Part shown: positions 18,354-27,725 of the stretch, piece after piece | Layout of the letters: every line of letters begins with the position of its first letter | Numbering within the stretch: the stretch's first letter is position 1 | Assembly: GCA_030491005.1 (NCBI GenBank) | Contig: JAKZMJ010000026.1 | Coordinates: 29,562-93,561 of the forward strand | Reading direction: 5' to 3' | Length of the DNA: 64,000 bases | DNA from: Sulfurospirillum sp. | Lineage (GTDB): Bacteria; Campylobacterota; Campylobacteria; Campylobacterales; Arcobacteraceae | Notes under the pieces: model-generated | What the model was told of the DNA's origin: nothing | The model's input: the letters and a program-made list of their open reading frames with translations, nothing else | The model's database searches: none | Made by a program: the position numbers and the translations under genes

Positions 18354-20122
18354 AGAGATTAAATATATTATTAGTATTTATAATTATTATTATAATAACA
18401 TTATTAATTAGAGTGTATTTTTTAAGCATTAAATCAAATACATATTATGAAGAATTATCAAAACAAAATTATATAAAAAGAATATATAAAATACCAAATA
18501 GAGGTATAATAAAAGATAGAAATGGTATCGCTTTAGCTATGAATAATCTTGGCTTTTCTATAACAGTAGAACCTCATTTAAGAACAAGTAAAAATAAACA
18601 TAAGTTAGAGAAAATCATTACTTTAATTAACAAGCACTTTCCTAAATACGAAAAGAAAAAACTACAAAAAGTATATAAAAAACTTGATTCTGCTTATAGG
18701 CATGATTTCGTTAAACTTGTTGATTATATTTCATATGATGATTTTTTTTCAAAATATACTTTATTTAATTCTATTGAAAATATCAAAATAAAATCAGCTG
18801 TAAAAAGAATATATCCTTTTAAAAATATAGCTTCTCATGTTATAGGTTATGTAGGAAAATCTTCAAGAGAAGATAACAATAAAAATAAATTTTCTAAATA
18901 TAGTGGTATTATAGGTAAAAATGGTTTAGAAAAATTTTATAATAACAAACTACAAGGAAAGCTAGGTTTTAAAGATGTCAAAGTTAATGCTTTAAATAAA
19001 GAAATTGAAATTTTAAAACAAGTTAAACCTTTGATTAATAATAATCTACATACAACTCTTGATATAAGATTACAAAAATATGTGCAAAGTCTCTTTAAAG
19101 ATAAAAGTGGTGCAGTTATTATAATGGATGCTAATAATGGAGAGATATTAAGTGCAGCTTCTTTTCCTGAGTTTGATAATAATATATTTGTAGATGGAAT
19201 TTCTGTTAAAAATTGGAATATTATGAAAGATGATTTTAATCATCCATTTACTAATAAATTAATTAATGGTCTTTATCCACCTGGTTCTGTTATTAAGATG
19301 GGTGTTGCTCTTTCTTATTTAGAAAATAATGTAAAAACTAACTTTACTATTTATGATACTGGTTCTTTACTTCTTGGAAAAAGATATTTTAGATGTTGGA
19401 AGCATAAAGGACATGGTAAAGTAGGATTTAGAAAAGCTATTAGAGAAAGTTGTGATGATTTTTTTTATAAAGGTAGTTTAAAAGTTGGAATAAATAAGAT
19501 ATCAAAAACTTTAGATAAATATGGTATTGGTCATATAACAGGAGTTGATTTACCAAATGAATTTGTAGGTTCAAACCCAAATAAAAACTGGAAGCATTCA
19601 AAATATAAACAACCATGGTATATAGGTGAGACAGTTATTACATCTATTGGACAAGGTTATATGCTTGTAACTCCTATGCAAATAGCAAGATATACAGCAT
19701 TATTAGCCACAAGTAAGTTGCCAAAACCTCACTTTTCAAAAGACAATTATGAAGAGCCCAAAAATGTCAAAATCAATAAACTTCATCTTAATATAATACG
19801 AAAAGGTATGTATGATGTTATAAATCACCCCAAAGGTACAGCTAATTATTATGTAAATTCATCTATAACATTAGCAGGTAAAACAGGTACTGCTCAAGTG
19901 GTATCTATTCCACAATCTGAGAAAAAAAGAATGAAAGAGCATGAATTGGCTTATTATAAAAGATCTCATGCTTGGATTACAACTTATGGACCTTATACTA
20001 ATCCACAATATGTAGTTACAATTGTAGTTGAACATGGGGGTCATGGTGGACAAGCAGCTGGTTCTATGATTACCAAAATTTATGACAAACTTCAAGAATT
20101 TGGCTATATTCAAAATAAGTAA
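18350..20122 (+). CDS. mrdA: Penicillin-binding protein 2 (peptidoglycan transpeptidase)
   Basis: This 590-residue elongasome transpeptidase is anchored by one N-terminal helix (residues about 3-22), then a dimerisation domain with RGIIKDRNGIALAMN. The catalytic domain shows SVIK at about residue 313 (active serine), SCD at about 370 and KTGTAQV at about 511. All three active-site motifs are intact. The start is a TTG overlapping the upstream stop (TTGA). Confidence 0.92.
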   Translation: MKRLNILLVFIIIIIITLLIRVYFLSIKSNTYYEELSKQNYIKRIYKIPNRGIIKDRNGIALAMNNLGFSITVEPHLRTSKNKHKLEKIITLINKHFPKYEKKKLQKVYKKLDSAYRHDFVKLVDYISYDDFFSKYTLFNSIENIKIKSAVKRIYPFKNIASHVIGYVGKSSREDNNKNKFSKYSGIIGKNGLEKFYNNKLQGKLGFKDVKVNALNKEIEILKQVKPLINNNLHTTLDIRLQKYVQSLFKDKSGAVIIMDANNGEILSAASFPEFDNNIFVDGISVKNWNIMKDDFNHPFTNKLINGLYPPGSVIKMGVALSYLENNVKTNFTIYDTGSLLLGKRYFRCWKHKGHGKVGFRKAIRESCDDFFYKGSLKVGINKISKTLDKYGIGHITGVDLPNEFVGSNPNKNWKHSKYKQPWYIGETVITSIGQGYMLVTPMQIARYTALLATSKLPKPHFSKDNYEEPKNVKINKLHLNIIRKGMYDVINHPKGTANYYVNSSITLAGKTGTAQVVSIPQSEKKRMKEHELAYYKRSHAWITTYGPYTNPQYVVTIVVEHGGHGGQAAGSMITKIYDKLQEFGYIQNK

Positions 20123-20129
20123 GTAAATA

Positions 20130-20157
20130 TTGTTTGATAAATAAATTATGTTATAAT
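20130..20157 (+). promoter_or_regulatory. Candidate promoter ahead of the sugar-nucleotide epimerase
   Basis: TTGTTT and TATAAT are spaced by 16 bases, 27 bases before the epimerase ATG. A short inverted repeat (ATCCTT...AAGGAT) follows directly in the leader and may end transcription from mrdA or form a 5' hairpin. This is the left edge of the surface-glycan island. Confidence 0.45.
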
Positions 20158-20183
20158 CCTTAAAAAAAGGATAATCTTAATAA

Positions 20184-21179
20184 ATGAAGATTTTAATAAC
20201 TGGAACAGCAGGTTTTATTGGCTATCATTTGGCAAAAAAGCTATTAGATCAAGGTCATGAAGTAATTGGGCTTGATAATATAAATGATTATTATGATGTC
20301 AATTTAAAATATGCTAGACTAGAAAATCTTGGAATAAACAAAGAAAATATCAAAGACGATATCTTAGCTAAGTCTATAAAATATAAAAATCATAAATTTA
20401 TAAAAACAAATCTTGAAAATGATAAGGTACTAAATGCACTTTTTGAAACACAAAATTTTGATTGTGTATGTAATTTAGCAGCACAAGCAGGTGTTAGGTA
20501 CAGTATAGAAAATCCACATGCTTATATAAAAAGTAATATCGTTGGGTTTATGAATATACTAGAAGCTTGTAGAAATTTTGATGTTAAAAACTTATCTTAT
20601 GCCTCTTCATCTTCTGTATATGGATTAAATAAATCTCAACCATTTAAAACTACGCATATAACAGATACACCTATTTCATTATATGCAGCTACAAAAAAAT
20701 CAAATGAACTTATGGCTCATACTTATTCACATCTTTATGGTTTAAGCACTACAGGATTGCGATTCTTTACTGTTTATGGACCTTATGGTCGCCCTGATAT
20801 GGCTCCTATGTTGTTTGCAGATGCTATATTAAATAATAGAGAAATAAAGGTTTTTAATCAAGGAGATATGAGTAGAGATTTTACTTATATAGATGATATA
20901 ATAGATGGAATTATTAAAGTAATACATAAGCCAAGTAAGTATAATATTTACAATATCGGAAACAATGCCCCTGTAAAGTTAATGGATTTTATAGAGATTC
21001 TAGAAAATGCACTAGGTAAAAAAGCAAAGAAAAACTTTATGCCTATGCAAGATGGCGATGTAAAATCAACTTTTGCAGATGTTAGTGGATTAATAAAAGA
21101 TTTTGATTATAAACCAAATACTAAATTAACTGATGGAATAGGGCAGTTTGTGAAGTGGTATAAAGAGTTTTATAATTAA
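20184..21179 (+). CDS. NAD-dependent UDP-sugar epimerase (UDP-glucuronate 4-epimerase type)
   Basis: This 331-residue short-chain dehydrogenase has GTAGFIGYHLAKKLL at residue 6, LGLDN-type GLDNINDYYD, NLAAQAGVRYSIENP, catalytic ASSSSVYG and YAATKKSNEL, and RFFTVYGPYGRPDMA. The NINDYYDxxLK and AGVRYSxxNP stretches are typical of UDP-glucuronate/GalA 4-epimerases (LpsL/Gla/WcaG-like). The product would be UDP-galacturonate, for glycan synthesis. Its last 77 bases are duplicated at 22063-22139, beyond the MNT/HEPN pair. Confidence 0.85.
   Translation: MKILITGTAGFIGYHLAKKLLDQGHEVIGLDNINDYYDVNLKYARLENLGINKENIKDDILAKSIKYKNHKFIKTNLENDKVLNALFETQNFDCVCNLAAQAGVRYSIENPHAYIKSNIVGFMNILEACRNFDVKNLSYASSSSVYGLNKSQPFKTTHITDTPISLYAATKKSNELMAHTYSHLYGLSTTGLRFFTVYGPYGRPDMAPMLFADAILNNREIKVFNQGDMSRDFTYIDDIIDGIIKVIHKPSKYNIYNIGNNAPVKLMDFIEILENALGKKAKKNFMPMQDGDVKSTFADVSGLIKDFDYKPNTKLTDGIGQFVKWYKEFYN
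21095..21171 (+). repeat. Direct repeat, copy 1 (3' end of epimerase gene)
   Basis: This 77-base stretch inside the epimerase recurs at 22063-22139 with four mismatches by eye. The copies bracket the MNT/HEPN pair, which suggests that the pair entered by a recombination that duplicated the gene end. Confidence 0.85.
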
Positions 21180-21337
21180 AACAAATATCTCATTATGTTA
21201 TACTTATGTATATATTAAATTTAGAGTTAAATTATGATAGTTTTAGAATAAAAAGAATATTGATTTTAATGAGATTGAAAGATTTTTTTTATCTTTTTAA
21301 AGATATACTATAGAAGAGATGAGTAATTGGAGCTAGT

Positions 21338-21676
21338 ATGATAAATATCGAAGAATTAAAACCACAAATCATAAAAGCACTTATGCCTTTAAAGCCTAAC
21401 AAAATCATACTTTTTGGTTCGTATGCTTATGGTACACCAAATGAAGATAGTGATATAGATTTGTTTTTATTAAAAGATGATTTAACTATTGAGAATACAA
21501 GAAAATATGAAAGAGAAGCTGGAAAAAGACTTTTAAATTTACAGTTAAAATATAAAACAAATGGCATAGATATATTATCTGCTCCTACAGCATATATCAA
21601 AAAAAAAGAAGATTATTTCTATAAAGTTGATATTTTACAAAATGGTAAGGTGTGGTATGAACAAGCAATTAGCTAA
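21338..21676 (+). CDS. Minimal nucleotidyltransferase (MNT), partner of HEPN protein
   Basis: This 112-residue protein has the polymerase-beta-type motif ILFGSYAYGTPNEDSDIDLFL (here FGSYAYG and SDIDLF) and the third acidic residue in TNGIDILS. MNT proteins paired with HEPN proteins form antitoxin-toxin modules; several are known to inactivate the HEPN partner by attaching AMP. The HEPN start lies 20 bases inside this gene. A decayed close relative is at 30431. Confidence 0.85.
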   Translation: MINIEELKPQIIKALMPLKPNKIILFGSYAYGTPNEDSDIDLFLLKDDLTIENTRKYEREAGKRLLNLQLKYKTNGIDILSAPTAYIKKKEDYFYKVDILQNGKVWYEQAIS

Positions 21677-22058
21677 AGAATGGCTTAGAAAAGCTTGGCA
21701 TAATCTATCAACAGCACAACTATTGTATAAAGCAGAACACTATACAGATATTATTGCTGTAGAATTACACTATGCCGTTGAAAAAATACTAAAATCATTT
21801 TTAGCTTATGAAAATAAAAAAATACCAAAAACACATGCTCTAGTAGAAATATCAAAAGAAATAACTTCATATATTAAATTATCTGATGAGTTAGAATTAC
21901 TACAGCAAATCTCAAAATATCATATTGAAGAATCATATCCTATCTTTGATAGGGCTTTACCCAAACGAGAAGAGATAAAAGAAGTATTAGGCTTTACGGA
22001 AGCTTTATTTGAAAAAGTTTGCAAAATATTGGATATAAATAAAGAAGAGTTAGTATGA
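21657..22058 (+). CDS. HEPN-domain protein, partner of MNT
   Basis: The ATG at 21657 gives a 133-residue, all-helical product with AKEWLRKAWHNLSTAQLL and the family signature HYAVEKILKSFLA; an earlier ATG at 21627 would add ten residues and is less likely. The catalytic RNase motif R-x4-6-H of toxic HEPN proteins is not seen, so this could be a nucleotide-binding or inactive type. It overlaps the MNT gene, and its stop overlaps the small ORF at 22055 (ATGA). A deleted relative is at 33957. Confidence 0.8.
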   Translation: MNKQLAKEWLRKAWHNLSTAQLLYKAEHYTDIIAVELHYAVEKILKSFLAYENKKIPKTHALVEISKEITSYIKLSDELELLQQISKYHIEESYPIFDRALPKREEIKEVLGFTEALFEKVCKILDINKEELV

Positions 22059-22171
22059 GCAAAAAAGATTTTGACTATAAACCAAATACTAAGTTAGTTG
22101 ATGGAATAGGGCAGTTTGTGAAGTGGTATAAAGAGTTTTGTAAAATCAATAAGGAAGAAAATAAATGCTAA
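22055..22171 (+). pseudogene. Duplicated C-terminal end of the epimerase as a 38-codon ORF
   Basis: The ORF reads MSKKDFDYKPNTKLVDGIGQ then FVKWYKEFCKINKEENKC, matching the last 28 or so residues of the epimerase (DFDYKPNTKLTDGIGQ, FVKWYKEF). It starts inside the HEPN stop. It has no catalytic part and is a recombination scar, though it could be translated by coupling. Confidence 0.8.
22063..22139 (+). repeat. Direct repeat, copy 2 (duplicated epimerase end)
   Basis: Second copy of the 77-base stretch at 21095-21171, 968 bases downstream, lying after the MNT/HEPN pair and before the leg genes. Confidence 0.85.
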
Positions 22172-22214
22172 ATAATTTTTTTGTAAATTTAATCTATAAG
22201 TATAGGTTTTTTAT

Positions 22215-23420
22215 ATGAGTGATATTTTAAATTTGATAGGTAGAAATAAAGAATTATTTAAAAATGATATTAGTAAGTATGATTTAGAATTAAAACAAAT
22301 TATACAAAATTCATCTTTTTTAGTGCTTGGTGGAGCTGGGTCAATTGGTCAAGCTGTTACAAAAGAAATATTTAAAAGAAATCCTAAAAAACTTCATGTG
22401 GTGGATATAAGTGAAAATAATATGGTTGAGCTTGTGCGTGATATTAGGTCTTCCTTTGGATATATTGATGGTGATTTTAAAACATTTGCCCTAGATATTG
22501 GAAGTCTAGAATATGATTCTTTTATAAAAAATGATGGTAAATATGACTATGTTTTAAATTTATCAGCCTTAAAGCATGTTAGAAGTGAAAAAGATCCGTT
22601 TACTTTAATGAGAATGATTGAGACCAATATATTTAATACTGATAAAACTTTAGAGCAATCAATTAATAATGGTGTTAAGAAATATTTTTGTGTTTCAACC
22701 GATAAAGCCGCTAACCCTGTTAATATGATGGGTGCAAGTAAAAAAATTATGGAAATGTTTGTAATGAGACGTTCTTTAAAAATAAAAGTATCTATGGCTA
22801 GATTTGCTAATGTTGCTTTTTCTGATGGCTCATTATTATATGGATTCAATCAAAGAATTCAGAAAAAACAAGCCATTGTTGCACCAAATGATATAAAAAG
22901 ATATTTTGTTACACCTCAAGAATCTGGAGAATTATGCTTAATGTCTTGTATATTTGGAGAAAATAGAGATATCTATTTCCCTAAATTAAGTGAGGATTTG
23001 CATCTTATTTCTTTTGCAGATATTTCTCTTATATATCTTAAAAATTTAGGATATGAGCCATATTTATGTAAAGATGAAAATGAAGCAAGAGAGTTTTTTA
23101 GTAAAAAGACAATATCAAAAAGCAACAAATTAAAACTATGGCCTTGTTTGTTTTCTTCAAGTGATACAACAGGTGAAAAAGATTTTGAAGAGTTTTTTAC
23201 TACAAATGAAATACTAGATATGAGTAGATTTGAAAATTTAGGTGTCATTAAAAATAAAGCAATTTTTAACGAAGATAAATTAAATCATTTTAAAAATCAA
23301 ATTAAAGCCTTTAAAAAAAAATTATCTTGGTCAAAAGAAGAAATATTAAAAGAGTTTTTTGAAATGATTCCAGATTTTGGACATAAAGAAACTGGTAAAT
23401 ATCTTGATGGAAAAATGTAA
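22215..23420 (+). CDS. Nucleotide-sugar 4,6-dehydratase, probable LegB role
   Basis: This 401-residue member of the CapD/PolySacc_synt_2 short-chain dehydrogenases has the NAD loop VLGGAGSIGQAVTKEI, NLSALKHVRSEKDP, STDKAANPVNMMGASKK (catalytic lysine) and ARFANVAFSDGS. Such enzymes remove water from UDP- or GDP-GlcNAc to give the 4-keto-6-deoxy sugar. Standing before LegC, LegH, LegI and LegG homologues, it most likely performs the first legionaminate step. The C-terminal 100 residues exceed the shorter C. jejuni LegB, so the exact nucleotide preference is open. Confidence 0.7.
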   Translation: MSDILNLIGRNKELFKNDISKYDLELKQIIQNSSFLVLGGAGSIGQAVTKEIFKRNPKKLHVVDISENNMVELVRDIRSSFGYIDGDFKTFALDIGSLEYDSFIKNDGKYDYVLNLSALKHVRSEKDPFTLMRMIETNIFNTDKTLEQSINNGVKKYFCVSTDKAANPVNMMGASKKIMEMFVMRRSLKIKVSMARFANVAFSDGSLLYGFNQRIQKKQAIVAPNDIKRYFVTPQESGELCLMSCIFGENRDIYFPKLSEDLHLISFADISLIYLKNLGYEPYLCKDENEAREFFSKKTISKSNKLKLWPCLFSSSDTTGEKDFEEFFTTNEILDMSRFENLGVIKNKAIFNEDKLNHFKNQIKAFKKKLSWSKEEILKEFFEMIPDFGHKETGKYLDGKM

Positions 23421-23423
23421 AGT

Positions 23424-24893
23424 ATGCTTTTTAACTCATATGAGTTCATATTTTCATTTTTACCAATTACATTTTTTGTATATTTCTACCTAAACAATAA
23501 AAGATTTACAGTAGCGGCAAAAGCTTTTTTGGTGTTTAGTTCATTGTTTTTTTATTCTTGGTGGAACATAGCTTATCTTCCTTTAATATTAATATCTATA
23601 CTGTTTAATTATGTAATAGGTAAGAATCTATTGGACTCTAAAAAGCTAATAATAGGAATAAAATTTTCTAAAAAATCTGTTTTAATATTTGGTATTGTTT
23701 GTAATATTTTATTACTTGGATATTTTAAATATGTAGATTTTTTTATAGAAAATTTTAATTTCATAAGTGATTCAAATATAGATTTATTACAATTACTACT
23801 ACCTCTTGCAATATCGTTTTTTACTTTTCAACAAATAGCATATTTAGTAGATAGCTATAAACAAGAAACTAAAGAGTATGATTTTTTAAATTATGCTTTA
23901 TTTGTAACATTTTTCCCTCAACTAATAGCTGGACCAATCGTACATCATAAAGAGATGATGCCACAATTTGCAACACTAAAAAATAAGGTAAAAAATTATA
24001 AAAATATATCTTTAGGTATTTTTGTATTTTCTATAGGCTTATTCAAAAAAGTTGTTATTGCCGATACTTTTGCTATTTGGGCAAATAAAGGCTTTGATGT
24101 TGCTCAAACTCTTAATTTATTTGAAGCATGGGCAACTTCACTTTCTTACACTTTTCAGCTATATTTTGATTTTTCTGGCTATACAGATATGGCAATAGGT
24201 ATAGCTCTTTTATTTAATATAAAACTTCCTATTAACTTTAACAGCCCATACAAGGCATTAAATATTCAAGACTTTTGGAGAAGATGGCATATTACTTTAT
24301 CAAGATTTTTAAGAGATTATATATACATACCGCTTGGAGGCAATAAAAAAGGTAATTTTAGAACTTACTCAAATTTAATGGTAACGTTTATCATAGGTGG
24401 ATTTTGGCATGGAGCTGGATGGACATTCTTACTCTGGGGATTTCTTCATGGTTTAGCTTTATCGATTCATAGGCTCTGGCAAGGCTTAGGTTTAAAAATG
24501 TGGACTTGGCTTGCTTGGTTTATAACTTTTAATTTTTTAAATATAACTTGGGTATTTTTTAGAGCCAAAGAATGGGATGATGCGATTAAGGTTTTAGGAG
24601 GAATGTTTGGATCTAATGGTATTGTAATAGCTAAAAAATTTGAATCAATGATGTTATTTTTGACAGAATATGGTGCGGTATTTAGTGAGGTTACATTACA
24701 TATAGGTGGAGGAAGTGAAAGTTTTATATGGCTAGTTTTTGCCTTTATTATAGCTTTATATTTAAAAAATTCTATAGAGTTGTTAAGTAAATTTAAAAAT
24801 AATTATTATTATTTAATTTTTACAGTACTAGTGTTATTAATTTCTATTTTAAATTTACATAAAAAAAGTGAATTTTTGTATTTTAATTTTTGA
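23424..24893 (+). CDS. MBOAT-family O-acyltransferase (AlgI/PatA-like)
   Basis: This 489-residue polytopic membrane protein has the MBOAT signatures FFPQLIAGPI, FWRRWHITLSRFLRDYIYIP and the catalytic histidine in FIIGGFWHGAGWTFLLWG. It moves acetyl or similar groups across the inner membrane for transfer to periplasmic sugars. The following gene is SGNH-like, the usual partner that completes the transfer. It sits inside the leg operon, so the acceptor may be the nonulosonate glycan. Confidence 0.9.
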   Translation: MLFNSYEFIFSFLPITFFVYFYLNNKRFTVAAKAFLVFSSLFFYSWWNIAYLPLILISILFNYVIGKNLLDSKKLIIGIKFSKKSVLIFGIVCNILLLGYFKYVDFFIENFNFISDSNIDLLQLLLPLAISFFTFQQIAYLVDSYKQETKEYDFLNYALFVTFFPQLIAGPIVHHKEMMPQFATLKNKVKNYKNISLGIFVFSIGLFKKVVIADTFAIWANKGFDVAQTLNLFEAWATSLSYTFQLYFDFSGYTDMAIGIALLFNIKLPINFNSPYKALNIQDFWRRWHITLSRFLRDYIYIPLGGNKKGNFRTYSNLMVTFIIGGFWHGAGWTFLLWGFLHGLALSIHRLWQGLGLKMWTWLAWFITFNFLNITWVFFRAKEWDDAIKVLGGMFGSNGIVIAKKFESMMLFLTEYGAVFSEVTLHIGGGSESFIWLVFAFIIALYLKNSIELLSKFKNNYYYLIFTVLVLLISILNLHKKSEFLYFNF

Positions 24894-24901
24894 GCAATAG
24901 T

Positions 24902-25999
24902 ATGTATAAAATATATATAAAAAAATTATTTATAATAATATTCTTGTTACTATTTACTATTGCTGGTATCAATTTTACTGTAGACCCTGGAAATATATAT
25001 TTAAAAAAATATATCTCAGAATACAAGATTAAAAAGTATATCTTAGAGCTTTATAAATCTAAATATGGCTTAGTTCAAAGTGGATGGAATGAAAGAGTAG
25101 TTAAAATAGAATTATCAAAAAATTTATATAATGCTGATTGTGTCATTCTAGGCTCATCTCATATTATGCAAATTTCTAGTGTTCGTAACACTGGAAACAT
25201 CAAATCACAGTGTAATAATCTTATTAATTTAGGAGTAAGCGGAGGATCTTTTGAGGACTTATTTATTTTTTCTTATAAAATATTAAACAACAAACAATTA
25301 CCGAAACAGATTTTTATAGGAATAGACCCTTGGACTTTTAAATTTAATATGGATAGTCGTTATGCTTCTAATATAGATATGTATAAAGATATGATTTATT
25401 TATTAAATCTTGATAAACAAAAAAACAGTTCTTTTTATTTTTTCAAAATTGTTAAAAATTTACTAAATAAGGAATATTTATTAAGAAGTATAAAGCTATT
25501 AAGAGATAAAAAAAAGGAGGCTATTAGTAAAAACAAGATAGTATATCCTAATAAAAAGTTTTTGTATGATACTGGCTATGAATATCCAGTTACACTATTA
25601 GATGGGAGTCATATATATGCAAGCAGTTGGATTAAAAAACAAAAAACTGCTATTAAGCTTATTCCTTTTGGGGAGGGTAATTATAAAATATATGGTAAAA
25701 TATTTGATGAAAAAACAATTACTTATTTTGAAAAATTAGTTTCTTTTTATCAGAATAGTGGTGTTATAGTTAATTTTTTACTTACACCATATCATCCAAA
25801 TATTTTTAAAAATGGTAATACAAAAACAGTAAAACATATTGGTGAAATGGAGAAAAAAGTAAAACAATTGAGTGAAGAATATAATATTGTAGTATATGGT
25901 AGCTTCTCACCGAATAAATTGCTTTGTAATGAAAATGAGTTTTTTGACTTTATGCATGCTAAGCAAGAATGTTTGAATAAAATAAATCTAGGAAAATAA
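24902..25999 (+). CDS. Membrane-anchored SGNH-like protein, partner of the MBOAT
   Basis: From the ATG at 24902 the product has 365 residues with one N-terminal membrane helix; a TTG at 24890 overlapping the upstream stop is an alternative start. After the helix comes CVILGSSHIMQISS, which looks like the catalytic serine block of SGNH/AlgJ/DltD proteins. Further motifs are FIGIDPWTF and, near the C-terminus, FFDFMHAKQEC with a candidate D-x-x-H. It is coupled to the MBOAT gene and is probably the periplasmic O-acyl transfer partner. Confidence 0.6.
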   Translation: MYKIYIKKLFIIIFLLLFTIAGINFTVDPGNIYLKKYISEYKIKKYILELYKSKYGLVQSGWNERVVKIELSKNLYNADCVILGSSHIMQISSVRNTGNIKSQCNNLINLGVSGGSFEDLFIFSYKILNNKQLPKQIFIGIDPWTFKFNMDSRYASNIDMYKDMIYLLNLDKQKNSSFYFFKIVKNLLNKEYLLRSIKLLRDKKKEAISKNKIVYPNKKFLYDTGYEYPVTLLDGSHIYASSWIKKQKTAIKLIPFGEGNYKIYGKIFDEKTITYFEKLVSFYQNSGVIVNFLLTPYHPNIFKNGNTKTVKHIGEMEKKVKQLSEEYNIVVYGSFSPNKLLCNENEFFDFMHAKQECLNKINLGK

Positions 26000-26000
26000 A

Positions 26001-27152
26001 ATGAAAAAAATAGTTGAATTTATTCAAAAAATATACAATACAAAAAATTTTATTCCCCTACATGAGCCGAAATTTATAGGAAATGAAAAAAAGTATTTAA
26101 ATGACTGTATAGATTCAACTTTTGTATCAAGTGTAGGAAAATATGTTGATTTAATTGAAGAGCAATTTGCTAAAAAAGTAGGAAGTAAATATGCAATTGC
26201 GACAGTGAATGGAACTTCAGCTTTGCATATATCTTTAATTCTTTCTGATGTTAAAAATAATGATGAAGTAATTACACAAGCTTTAACTTTTATAGCTACT
26301 TGTAATGCTATTTCATATCTTGGAGCTAAGCCTGTATTTGTTGATGTTGACTTAGATACTATGGGTTTATCGCCTAAAAGTTTAAAGAATTTTTTGCAAG
26401 TTAATTGTGAAATTATAAATAATGTATGTATTAATAAAAAAACAAATAATACAATTAAAGCCTGTGTTCCTATGCATACTTTTGGTCATTCTTGCAAAAT
26501 AGATGAAATAAAAGAAATATGTGACAATTGGAATATTGCCTTAATTGAAGATGCTGCTGAGAGTTTAGGAACATATTATAGATCTAATAATATTACTAAA
26601 CATACAGGTACTTTTGGAAAACTTGGAGTTTTTTCTTTTAATGGAAATAAAATAATTACAAGTGGTGGTGGTGGAGTTATTGTAACTGATGATGAAAACT
26701 TAGCTAAAAGAGCTAAGCATCTTACAACTACTGCTAAAGTTCCTCATAAATATGAATATGTTCATGATGAAATAGCTTTTAATTATAGAATGCCAAATCT
26801 TAATGCTGCTTTACTTGTTGCACAATTAGAGCAATTAGATAAATTTATAAATAATAAAAGAAATTTAGCTTTAAAATATGAAGAATTATTTAAAAATTAT
26901 GATTATATAGATTTTATAAAAGAACCAAAAGACTCTAAGTCAAATTACTGGTTACAAGCAGTACTTCTTAAAAATATAGATGCAAGAGATGAATTTTTAG
27001 AATTCACAAATAAAAATGGTATTATGACACGACCTATTTGGAGACTTATGAATGAATTAGAAATGTTTAAAGATAGTCAATATGACGATTTACACAATTC
27101 TAAGTATTTAGAGCAAAGAGTGATAAATATATCAAGTAGCGTGGTGATATAA
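26001..27152 (+). CDS. legC: Nucleotide-sugar aminotransferase, LegC type
   Basis: This 383-residue DegT/DnrJ/EryC1-family PLP enzyme has NGTSALHISLIL, ALTFIATCNAISYLGA, the aspartate loop LIEDAAESLGT, and the PLP lysine in FNGNKIITSGGGG. It would aminate C4 of the 4-keto-6-deoxy nucleotide sugar made by the dehydratase. It is directly followed by an acetyltransferase and a NeuB-type synthase, matching legionaminic acid loci. Confidence 0.8.
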   Translation: MKKIVEFIQKIYNTKNFIPLHEPKFIGNEKKYLNDCIDSTFVSSVGKYVDLIEEQFAKKVGSKYAIATVNGTSALHISLILSDVKNNDEVITQALTFIATCNAISYLGAKPVFVDVDLDTMGLSPKSLKNFLQVNCEIINNVCINKKTNNTIKACVPMHTFGHSCKIDEIKEICDNWNIALIEDAAESLGTYYRSNNITKHTGTFGKLGVFSFNGNKIITSGGGGVIVTDDENLAKRAKHLTTTAKVPHKYEYVHDEIAFNYRMPNLNAALLVAQLEQLDKFINNKRNLALKYEELFKNYDYIDFIKEPKDSKSNYWLQAVLLKNIDARDEFLEFTNKNGIMTRPIWRLMNELEMFKDSQYDDLHNSKYLEQRVINISSSVVI

Positions 27153-27725
27153 GTGGAAGAAATACTTTTAATAGGTGGTGGAGGACATTGTCATAGTGTT
27201 ATTGATGTGATTGAGCTTGAAAATAAGTATAAAATTGCAGGAATTATTGATAGAGAAGAACTCTTTGGACGAAAAGTACTAGGCTATGATGTTATTGCTT
27301 CTGATGATGATTTGGAGAAGTTATTTAAAACTTATAAAAATGTAGTCATTACAATAGGGCAAATTAAATCCAACGAATTAAGAGTAAGGCTTTTTGATAA
27401 AGTAAAAAAAATAGGCTATAAACTGCCTATTATAGTATCACCTTTGGCTTATATTTCTAAGCATTCATATATAGAAGAAGGCACAGTTGTTATGCATCAT
27501 GCTTTAATTAATACAAATGCAAAAATAGGTAAAAACTGTATTATTAATACAAAAGCTTTAATTGAACATGATTCTATTATTGAAGATAATTGTCATATAA
27601 GCACAGGAGCTATTATAAACGGAGGTGCTAAAGTATACAAGAATACTTTTGTTGGGAGTAATGCAACTTCAAAAGAATCAATAAAAATAAATGGTTTTAT
27701 TAAAGCTGGGAGTTTAGCTATATGA
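27153..27725 (+). CDS. legH: Sugar N-acetyltransferase, LegH/PglD type
   Basis: This 190-residue protein has an N-terminal PglD-like sugar-binding fold (LLIGGGGHCHSVIDVIE) and a C-terminal left-handed beta-helix of hexapeptide repeats (from about residue 100, e.g. GTVVMHHALINTNAKIG). It would acetylate the new 4-amino group. The start is GTG immediately after the LegC stop, and it overlaps legI by 4 bases. Confidence 0.8.
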   Translation: MEEILLIGGGGHCHSVIDVIELENKYKIAGIIDREELFGRKVLGYDVIASDDDLEKLFKTYKNVVITIGQIKSNELRVRLFDKVKKIGYKLPIIVSPLAYISKHSYIEEGTVVMHHALINTNAKIGKNCIINTKALIEHDSIIEDNCHISTGAIINGGAKVYKNTFVGSNATSKESIKINGFIKAGSLAI

